Source: Lachnospiraceae bacterium (GTDB lineage: Bacteria; Bacillota; Clostridia; Lachnospirales; Lachnospiraceae). Taken from it: a stretch of 44,131 bases of DNA. A program made the translations under genes and the position numbers. Below, one piece after another: positions 16,413-22,895 of this stretch. The stretch is taken from contig VSNM01000047.1 in NCBI GenBank assembly GCA_009774245.1, positions 1-44,131 of the forward strand, read 5' to 3'. Numbering within the stretch: the first letter of the stretch is position 1; each line of letters begins with the position of its first letter. The notes under the pieces were generated by a model. That model did no database searches. It was given only the letters and a program-made list of their open reading frames with translations, and was not told the origin of the DNA.

Positions 16413-18062
16413 GTGGATAAGACGGGATTTATCAGGGAATTGCTGCAGAATATGGCATATGTGAACCTGTTCACGCGTCCGTGGCGGTTTGGAAAGACGC
16501 TGAATATGAGTATGCTGAAATATTTTTTTGAGACAGGCAGTGACGCCATGGCGTCTAACAACGCCTTGCTTTTTGAAGGGCTTGAGATTTCAAAGGAAGA
16601 GAAACTCTGCGCGGAGTATATGGGGAAATTTCCGGTCATATCCATCACGCTAAAAGGAGCGACAGGGGAGAATTTTGAGGAAGCAAAGAGCATGTTGCGG
16701 AGCATTATCGGAAATGAGGCGATGCGGCTTTCGTTTTTGATGCAGAGCGACTGTCTGACAGAGATAGAACGCAAGCGCTATGAGGCATTGGTTGACATTG
16801 GCAGGACAGGAGCATTTACAATGTCAGATGAGGTTTTGAAAAACAGTCTCAAAATTCTATCGCAGCTTTTGGAGAAGCATTATGGGCAGCGTGTTATTAT
16901 GCTGATTGATGAATATGATGTGCCGCTTGACAAATCCTACCGGTCTGGGTACTATGATTCTATGGTAGAACTGATCCAGGTACTGTTTGGCAATGCATTC
17001 AAGACAAATGACAGCCTGAAATTTGCGGTTCTGACAGGGTGTCTTAGGATATTGAGGGAAAGCATCTTTACCGGTTTAAATAATTTCAAAATATACACCA
17101 TAAAGGATGTACGGTATAAGGAGTACTTTGGCTTCACGGATGCAGAAGTACGGCAGATGTTGGAATATTATGGATTGGCAGGTCAGTATCATGCTGTTAA
17201 GGAATGGTATGATGGCTATTTGTTTGGCAGCCTAAACATATACTGTCCGTGGGATGTGATTAATTACTGCGGCGACCTGCGCGATGGAAGTGTGACAGAG
17301 CCACAGAACTACTGGGTCAACACGAGCAGCAATGACATTATCAGAAGCTTTCTAAGCAAGGCGTCCGTCTCCACAAAAAAAGAAATCGAGCGGCTGATGA
17401 ACGGCGAAAGCATTCAAAAGAAAATCCGGCAGGAGCTGACCTATAGGGACTTGGATTCACAGGCTGAAAACTTGTGGAGCATTCTTTTTACAACAGGGTA
17501 TCTGACGCAGGGTGCGTGTGAAAACAATGATAAAGGATTGACTGAGCTGGTTATTCCGAATAAAGAAGTGCAATGGATTTTTGAGGAGCAGATACAGGAC
17601 TGGTTCGACGCTGAGGTAAGAAAAGATGTGCACCTGTTAGAAAGCTTTTGTAAGGCATTTGAGGAAAATGACACAACTGCCATTGAGGAGGGATTCAATG
17701 CATATCTGAAAAAGATCACCAGCATCCGTGATTCAAATGTCAGAAAGGATATGAAGGAGAACTTTTACCATGGCATCTTGCTAGGTATTTTTGGCTGTAT
17801 GGGCGAATGGGATGTTCAGTCGAATGCGGAGTCGGGTGATGGTTACAGTGATATCAGTATCGAAATTGAGGATAAGGAAATTGGCATCGTCATTGAATTA
17901 AAATACGCAGAAAAAGCGGCGTTTGACACAGCATGCAAGGAGGCTATGGAGCAGATTCATGAAAGGAACTATGAAGAAAGACTGGTTGATGATGGCATGA
18001 AAACCATCTACAGATATGGGATTGCATGTTATAAAAGGCGCTGTAAAGTGGTCTCTGGTTAA
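16413..18062 (+). CDS. AAA-ATPase-like / PD-(D/E)XK nuclease protein, divergent first copy, 5'-truncated
   Basis: Member of the AAA-ATPase_like (PF09820) + PDDEXK_9 (PF08011, DUF1703) family, function unknown. Motifs are LFTRPWRFGKTLNMS (P-loop-like), VIMLIDEYDVP (Walker B) and a C-terminal nuclease core DISIEI...IVIELKYAEK (D...ExK). Family-like coding begins about codon 16377, right after the rtcB stop, and aligns without gaps to the N-terminal region of the later copies. There is no ATG, GTG or TTG in that frame between the TGA at 16314 and the GTG at 16413, which lies inside the conserved YxDKT motif. About 10 N-terminal codons plus the start are therefore missing. The rest is intact, with no frameshift. 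GAGGG at 16398-16402 could serve the GTG. It is much more diverged than the three later copies. It could be a functional short form or an early pseudogene. Confidence 0.82.
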   Translation: MDKTGFIRELLQNMAYVNLFTRPWRFGKTLNMSMLKYFFETGSDAMASNNALLFEGLEISKEEKLCAEYMGKFPVISITLKGATGENFEEAKSMLRSIIGNEAMRLSFLMQSDCLTEIERKRYEALVDIGRTGAFTMSDEVLKNSLKILSQLLEKHYGQRVIMLIDEYDVPLDKSYRSGYYDSMVELIQVLFGNAFKTNDSLKFAVLTGCLRILRESIFTGLNNFKIYTIKDVRYKEYFGFTDAEVRQMLEYYGLAGQYHAVKEWYDGYLFGSLNIYCPWDVINYCGDLRDGSVTEPQNYWVNTSSNDIIRSFLSKASVSTKKEIERLMNGESIQKKIRQELTYRDLDSQAENLWSILFTTGYLTQGACENNDKGLTELVIPNKEVQWIFEEQIQDWFDAEVRKDVHLLESFCKAFEENDTTAIEEGFNAYLKKITSIRDSNVRKDMKENFYHGILLGIFGCMGEWDVQSNAESGDGYSDISIEIEDKEIGIVIELKYAEKAAFDTACKEAMEQIHERNYEERLVDDGMKTIYRYGIACYKRRCKVVSG

Positions 18063-18089
18063 AAAGGAATCAGGCTGGGGGATAGAGTT

Positions 18090-18278
18090 GTGGATAAAAT
18101 GGAATCGGAATTAAAGACTCTTTCATTGACAGGCAGGTTATGTTATTTATTTATGTGTATTGAAAAATATCTTACTCTATGTTATCCCGAAAGGGATTGG
18201 AGTTTCGTGGCAAAGAGATGTTGGCAATGGACGAATGTATACTGGAATGAAGGCTGTGATATATTGCTAAGTCCGTGA
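18090..18278 (+). CDS. Small protein or truncated gene fragment (62 codons)
   Basis: A GTG at 18090 has GGGGGA (18077-18082) at good spacing; an in-frame ATG follows at 18099. The product has a protein-like composition (LTGRLCYLFMCIEKYL, SFVAKRCWQWTNVYWNEG) rich in Cys, Trp and Tyr, then stops abruptly after LLSP. It looks like the N-terminus of a longer protein cut off by a stop. I cannot name the family; a resemblance to small immunity-type proteins is an impression only. It lies 28 nt after the first ATPase-nuclease gene and before the tandem array. Confidence 0.4.
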   Translation: MDKMESELKTLSLTGRLCYLFMCIEKYLTLCYPERDWSFVAKRCWQWTNVYWNEGCDILLSP

Positions 18279-18297
18279 GATAACGTACATGTGGTAC

Positions 18298-18366
18298 GTA
18301 AAAATCTATTTATGAGGCAGATTTTGCATGGATTTTTACCCGTTACTGGAACGGATTGAACAGTAA
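18298..18366. repeat. Paired hairpins ahead of the tandem nuclease array
   Basis: GTAAAAATCTA (18298-18308) pairs with TGGATTTTTAC (18329-18339), an 11-bp stem with one G-U. It is followed by TTACTG (18343-18348) pairing with CAGTAA (18361-18366). A further 6-bp palindromic stem ACGTAC/GTACGT lies at 18283-18299. The first hairpin resembles the one at 3243-3262, and both are followed by a GAACAG-containing segment. This suggests a small dispersed repeat, but two partial matches are weak evidence. Confidence 0.4.
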
Positions 18367-18393
18367 TTTTGTAGATTTTGTTGTTAGGAAATA

Positions 18394-18422
18394 TTGTGCT
18401 ATACTGCCTGAGTGGTTATAAT
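18394..18422 (+). promoter_or_regulatory. Putative promoter of the first tandem ATPase-nuclease copy
   Basis: TTGTGC (18394-18399, 3/6) and TATAAT (18417-18422, 6/6) are 17 bp apart, 28 bp before the start codon at 18451. The flanking sequence (AGGAAATATTGTG upstream, ATGAGACTAATAGG downstream) recurs before the next copy at 20962-20990, which supports a conserved regulatory role. Confidence 0.5.
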
Positions 18423-18450
18423 GAGACTAATAGGTTGGGAGGGGATGAAC

Positions 18451-20142
18451 ATGTTAGGAAGGCCGGCGCTCGGGTATCAGGATTATGAGGAGGTCATCAC
18501 GGAGGATATTTTCTATATAGACAAGACGGGATTTATCAGGGAATGGTGGGAGTACGGCGACAAGGTTACGCTGATCACCAGGCCGCGCAGGTTCGGCAAG
18601 ACGCTCAATATGAGCACGGTTGAATGCTTTTTCTCGAATCAATATGCGGGAAGGGGCGATCTGTTTGAAGGGAAGGATATCTGGCGTGAAGAAAAGTACA
18701 GACAGCTTCAGGGAACGTTTCCTGTTATTTTCCTGAGTTTTGCATCGGTCAAGACTGGGGATGTTGAGGGGATTAAGACCGCGGTGAAAAAAATAATTGT
18801 CAGTGAATATAGAAAGCATAAAGACATTATGTCATCTAATGAGTTTGACGATGCTGACAGGGAAAATTTTGCATCTATCAAAAAAGATATGGGGGATGAT
18901 ACTGCCTATACCGCGCTCAATGAACTCTGCGGTTATCTTGAAAGGTGCTATAACAAGAAGGTGATCGTCCTGTTGGATGAGTACGACACCCCGATGCAGG
19001 AGTCGTGGATTGCCGGGAACTGGAAAGAGACGGTTGAATTTTTTAGAAATTTTTTCAACGCCACGTTTAAGACAAATACACATTTGTTTAGAAGTATCAT
19101 AACAGGGATTACAAGGATTTCCAGAGAGAGTATCTTTTCAGATCTGAACATTCTTGAGGTGGTGACAACAACTTCTGATAAATATGCGTTATATTTTGGT
19201 CTGTCAGAGGGAGAGGTATTTGCGGCGCTTGACGACAAGGGGCTTGGAAATGAAAAGCAGGGTGTGAAGAAATGGTATGACGGTTTTACCTTCGGCACGC
19301 ATTCCGACATCTATAATCCGTGGTCGATCGTGTCATTTATCAGTAAGAATGGAACTTATGACGCCTACTGGTCAAATACAAGCGGAAATGGTCTGGTAAA
19401 TTCATTGATCCAGAAGGGAAATCAGGGAATCAAACAGACCATGGAGGAACTTCTGCAGGGCAACAGCTTTGTGACCGAAATCGACGAACAGATTGTATTC
19501 AGCCAGCTCAACGGTAACGCAAATGCCGTCTGGAGCCTGCTGCTCGCGACTGGTTATCTTAAAGTTGAAAAGATGGAACAGATTGGAGCAAGGCTGAGAA
19601 AAATGTACACCCTAAGGCTGACCAACATGGAAGTGGAGATCATGTTTTCGGACATGGTAAAAGGCTGGTTTGGCGGTTGCGCAGAGACTGATTATAACGA
19701 TTTTATCAAGGCGCTTCTTCTTGGTGATAAGAAAGCGATGAATCGTTATATGAACCGGGTTGCGCTGGCTACATTCAGCAGCTTCGATACAGGAAACAAG
19801 CCTTCCGAATATGCGGAACCAGAGCGGTTTTACCACGGTTTTGTGCTAGGGCTTATGGTAGATCTTGCAGACAGGTATTCTGTCACATCGAACCGTGAGA
19901 GCGGATTCGGGCGTTATGATGTGATGCTCGAACCGCTGAATGAAAAAGACGATGCCATTATTCTGGAATTTAAGGTACACGATCCCGATGATGAGAAGAC
20001 GCTGGACGAGACAGTCCAGAAAGCACTTGAACAGATTGAGGAAAAACGGTATAGCGCATCGCTCGAGGCAAAGGGAATCGCACCTGCCCGCATACGGAAG
20101 TACGGATTTGCGTTTCGGGGGAAGGAATGTAAGATCGGATAA
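18451..20142 (+). CDS. AAA-ATPase-like / PD-(D/E)XK nuclease protein, tandem copy 1
   Basis: A 563-residue protein of the PF09820 + PF08011 family. Motifs are YIDKTGF (residues 22-28), P-loop-like TRPRRFGKTLNMS (Lys50), Walker B VIVLLDEYDTP (Asp176-Glu177), sensor-like IITGITRISRESIFSDLN (about 217-233), KKWYDGFTFG, WSNTSGNGLV, and a C-terminal nuclease core with Asp490, Glu506 and Lys508 (RYDVML...IILEFKV). ATG 18451 is chosen because GGGAGG (18437-18442) lies 8 nt upstream; the GTG at 18412 would place the promoter inside the gene. The molecular role is unknown. Such genes are often multi-copy in gut anaerobes. It is followed after 9 nt by the membrane-anchored NlpC-like gene, with which it forms a duplicated unit. 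Confidence 0.9.
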   Translation: MLGRPALGYQDYEEVITEDIFYIDKTGFIREWWEYGDKVTLITRPRRFGKTLNMSTVECFFSNQYAGRGDLFEGKDIWREEKYRQLQGTFPVIFLSFASVKTGDVEGIKTAVKKIIVSEYRKHKDIMSSNEFDDADRENFASIKKDMGDDTAYTALNELCGYLERCYNKKVIVLLDEYDTPMQESWIAGNWKETVEFFRNFFNATFKTNTHLFRSIITGITRISRESIFSDLNILEVVTTTSDKYALYFGLSEGEVFAALDDKGLGNEKQGVKKWYDGFTFGTHSDIYNPWSIVSFISKNGTYDAYWSNTSGNGLVNSLIQKGNQGIKQTMEELLQGNSFVTEIDEQIVFSQLNGNANAVWSLLLATGYLKVEKMEQIGARLRKMYTLRLTNMEVEIMFSDMVKGWFGGCAETDYNDFIKALLLGDKKAMNRYMNRVALATFSSFDTGNKPSEYAEPERFYHGFVLGLMVDLADRYSVTSNRESGFGRYDVMLEPLNEKDDAIILEFKVHDPDDEKTLDETVQKALEQIEEKRYSASLEAKGIAPARIRKYGFAFRGKECKIG

Positions 20143-20151
20143 AAATATTTT

Positions 20152-20928
20152 ATGAAAAAAAGAACAGGAACGTGGATCAAATACAGCATCATAATTCTGT
20201 TATTATTGTATTTGACGATCTGTTTTTCCGTGCGTCTTTCTGTGAGGGAAACTTCATGGAAAGCGGGGGAATGTATGCTGTATTACATTGTAAATCCGGA
20301 CGGCATGAAGGGACTGGGGCACAGTATTATTATGCTTGTGGACGAGGAGGGCTGTGGAACGGTCATTAGCTATAATGGACTGCAGCGGTCGCTGACAGAA
20401 AGTCTTATGGGAAAAAGCGGCGTCGGGAAAATGAGCATCGGGACGATGAGTGCAGATGAGACAGAGACTTTTTTGCAGTCGGGTGATCTGCACCTGGACG
20501 GAGATCAGCTTACAGACAACTATGATGTGGCATTGTACAGACCAATCACGGCGGCAGAGTATGGTGCTATATTGGAACAGACCGAGCCATATCTTGCGGC
20601 GCAGGAGCAGTTTGCAGTTCTGTATGAGAAGTGGGCTATGGAGGAGAACACCAGCCAGAAAGCAAAGTACGAACAAGAGCTACTACGAATGGGACAGGGA
20701 GATGATCTGCCTGTCTATCAGATTTATACCAACAATTGCGACCATGTAGCGAGACTGCTTATTTCCTCGATCGATACGGAATTAAGGGATATTATGCATC
20801 ATACATGGCATATAACGCCAAACGGCAATATAAAGGCTTTTGGTGCTAAGGCGCAAAGCTGGGGTATTATGATGCTCGGCAGTCAGTCCTTGTCAGAAAG
20901 AATATTGATGTTTTTGATGATTTTTTGA
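20152..20928 (+). CDS. Membrane-anchored permuted NlpC/P60-like (DUF4105-like) protein
   Basis: A 258-residue protein with one N-terminal transmembrane helix or uncleaved signal (about residues 10-28), then an extracytoplasmic domain. KGLGHSIIMLVDEEG (His57) and, much later, IYTNNCDHVARLLI (Cys196, His198) give the His-first, Cys-last order of circularly permuted papain-fold proteins. These include permuted NlpC/P60 and DUF4105 proteins, some of which are amidases or peptidases. The assignment is by motif pattern and not certain. There is no strong ribosome binding site: it starts 9 nt after the preceding stop and probably depends on translational coupling. It is the second half of the duplicated unit; deleted remnants occur at 22743-22862 and perhaps 24634-24652. 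Confidence 0.78.
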   Translation: MKKRTGTWIKYSIIILLLLYLTICFSVRLSVRETSWKAGECMLYYIVNPDGMKGLGHSIIMLVDEEGCGTVISYNGLQRSLTESLMGKSGVGKMSIGTMSADETETFLQSGDLHLDGDQLTDNYDVALYRPITAAEYGAILEQTEPYLAAQEQFAVLYEKWAMEENTSQKAKYEQELLRMGQGDDLPVYQIYTNNCDHVARLLISSIDTELRDIMHHTWHITPNGNIKAFGAKAQSWGIMMLGSQSLSERILMFLMIF

Positions 20929-20961
20929 AAAATTTCTTAATTTCTTGGTTGTCAGGAAATA

Positions 20962-20990
20962 TTGTGTTATGCCGCTTGGGCGGTTATAAT
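20962..20990 (+). promoter_or_regulatory. Putative promoter of tandem copy 2
   Basis: TTGTGT (20962-20967) and TATAAT (20985-20990) are 17 bp apart. The element matches the one upstream of copy 1 in spacing and flanks (GTCAGGAAATATTGTG, then ATGAGACTAATAGG). A small stem CCGC/GCGG (20973-20984) lies in the spacer. The start codon is 51 bp downstream. Confidence 0.5.
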
Positions 20991-21041
20991 GAGACTAATA
21001 GGCTGTAGTTGTTTCATCAATCACAGGGAGGGAATGCATAT

Positions 21042-22733
21042 ATGTTAGGAAGGCCGGCGCTCGGGTATCAGGATTATGAGGAGGTCATCACGGAGGATAT
21101 CCTTTATATAGATAAGACTGGATTTATCAGGGAGTGGTGGGAGTACGGCGACAAGGTTACGCTGATCACCAGACCGCGCAGGTTCGGTAAGACGCTCAAT
21201 ATGAGCACCGTTGAGTGCTTTTTCTCGAATCAATATGCGGGAAGGGGCGACTTGTTTGAAGGGAAGGATATCTGGCGTGAGGAAAAGTACAGGCAGCTCC
21301 AGGGGACGTTTCCTGTTATTTTCCTGAGTTTTGCATCGGTCAAGACCGGAGATGTCAAGGGGATTAAGACCGCGGTGAAACAGATTATTTCTGATGTGTA
21401 CAGCAAGCACAAGGATATGATGACATCAGATGTATTTGATGACAATGACAGGGCGTATTACAATTCTATAAATGATAATATGTCGGATGGGGCGGCGTTC
21501 ATGGCACTCAACCGTCTCAGCGGATATATGGAAAAGCGCTTTGAAAAAAAAGCGATCATACTACTCGACGAATACGACACCCCGATGCAGGAGTCGTGGA
21601 TTGCTGGGAACTGGAATGAGACGGTTGAATTTTTCAGGAATTTTTTCAATGCCACGTTTAAGACAAATACGCATCTGTTTAGAAGTATCATAACAGGGAT
21701 TACAAGGATATCCAGAGAGAGTATATTTTCGGACTTGAACAATCTTGAGGTGGTAACAACAACTTCTGATAAATATGCGTTATATTTTGGCCTGTCAGAG
21801 GGGGAGGTATTTGCGGCGCTTGATGACAAGGGGCTTGAAAATGAAAAGCAGGGCGTGAAGAAATGGTATGATGGTTTCACCTTCGGGACGCATTCCGATA
21901 TCTATAATCCGTGGTCAATCGTATCATTTATTGGTAAGAATGGAACCTATGATGCCTACTGGTCAAACACAAGCGGAAACGGTCTGGTGAATTCACTGAT
22001 CCAGAAAGGAAATCAGGCAATTAAACAGACCATGGAGGAACTTCTGCAGGGCAACAGCTTTGTGACCGAAATCGACGAACAGATTGTATTCAGCCAGCTC
22101 AACGGCAATGCAAATGCCGTCTGGAGCCTGCTGCTCGCGACCGGTTATCTTAAAGTTGAAAAGATGGAACAGATTGGAGTAAGGCTGAAAAAAGTGTACA
22201 CTTTAAGGCTGACCAACATGGAAGTGGAGATCATGTTTTCGGACATGGTAAAAGGCTGGTTTGGCGGCTGCGCAGAGACGGATTACAATGATTTTATCAA
22301 GGCGCTTCTTCTTGGTGATAAGAAAGCAATGAATCGGTATATGAACCGGGTTGCACTGGCCACGTTCAGTAGCTTCGATACAGGAAACAAGCCCTCTGAA
22401 TATGCAGAACCGGAGCGGTTTTACCACGGTTTTGTGTTGGGGCTTATGGTAGACCTCGCGGACAGGTATTCTGTCACATCGAACCGTGAGAGCGGATTCG
22501 GACGCTATGACGTGATGCTCGAGCCGCTGAATGAAAAAGACGATGCCATTATTCTGGAATTTAAGGTGCACGATCCCGATGATGAGAAGACCCTGGACGA
22601 GACAGTCCAGAAAGCACTTGAACAGATTGCGGAAAAACAGTACAGCGCATCGCTCGAGGCAAAGGGAATCGCACCTGCCCGCATACGGAAGTACGGATTT
22701 GCGTTTCGGGGGAAGGAATGTAAGATCGGATAA
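21042..22733 (+). CDS. AAA-ATPase-like / PD-(D/E)XK nuclease protein, tandem copy 2
   Basis: 563 residues, the same length and architecture as tandem copy 1. RRFGKT, LLDEYDTP and the C-terminal nuclease triad (RYDVML...IILEFKV) are intact. It differs sharply from the other two copies in a block just before Walker B (about residues 113-171: IISDVYSKHKDMMTSDVFDD...GYMEKRFEKKAII), while the rest follows copy 1 closely. GGGAGG at 21027-21032 lies 9 nt before the ATG at 21042; an in-frame TTG at 21009 has no support. The downstream NlpC-like partner is reduced to a remnant. It is likely transcribed from the promoter at 20962-20990. Confidence 0.9.
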   Translation: MLGRPALGYQDYEEVITEDILYIDKTGFIREWWEYGDKVTLITRPRRFGKTLNMSTVECFFSNQYAGRGDLFEGKDIWREEKYRQLQGTFPVIFLSFASVKTGDVKGIKTAVKQIISDVYSKHKDMMTSDVFDDNDRAYYNSINDNMSDGAAFMALNRLSGYMEKRFEKKAIILLDEYDTPMQESWIAGNWNETVEFFRNFFNATFKTNTHLFRSIITGITRISRESIFSDLNNLEVVTTTSDKYALYFGLSEGEVFAALDDKGLENEKQGVKKWYDGFTFGTHSDIYNPWSIVSFIGKNGTYDAYWSNTSGNGLVNSLIQKGNQAIKQTMEELLQGNSFVTEIDEQIVFSQLNGNANAVWSLLLATGYLKVEKMEQIGVRLKKVYTLRLTNMEVEIMFSDMVKGWFGGCAETDYNDFIKALLLGDKKAMNRYMNRVALATFSSFDTGNKPSEYAEPERFYHGFVLGLMVDLADRYSVTSNRESGFGRYDVMLEPLNEKDDAIILEFKVHDPDDEKTLDETVQKALEQIAEKQYSASLEAKGIAPARIRKYGFAFRGKECKIG

Positions 22734-22742
22734 AAATATTTT

Positions 22743-22862
22743 ATGAAAATGAGCATCGGGACGATGAGTGCAGATGAGACAGAGACTTTTTTGCAGTCAG
22801 GTGATCTGCACCTGGACGGAGACCAGCTCACAGACAACTATAATGAGACTAATAGGCTGTAG
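22743..22862 (+). pseudogene. Deleted remnant of the NlpC-like partner gene (39 codons, in frame)
   Basis: After copy 2 the sequence reads ATGAAA and then jumps to the codons for residues 93-124 of the intact protein at 20152 (KMSIGTMSADE...LTDNY). It then jumps into the leader of the nuclease gene (AATGAGACTAATAGG) and stops at TAG 22860-22862. The first junction sits at shared GAAAA and the second at shared TAT, consistent with microhomology-mediated deletions. Membrane anchor, His57, Cys196 and His198 are all gone. The frame stays open for 39 codons, but with no catalytic residues it is almost surely non-functional. Confidence 0.88.
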
Positions 22863-22895
22863 TTGTTTCATCAATCACAGGGAGGGAATGCATAT
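22839..22895 (+). repeat. Duplicated leader of tandem copy 3, -10 box kept but -35 region replaced
   Basis: These 57 bases are identical to 20985-21041, running from TATAAT to the base before the start codon, including the ribosome binding site GGGAGG. Upstream of 22839 the ancestral -35 region has been replaced by the NlpC-like remnant. The position 17 bp upstream now reads ACGGAG, so an independent promoter is doubtful. Confidence 0.85.
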
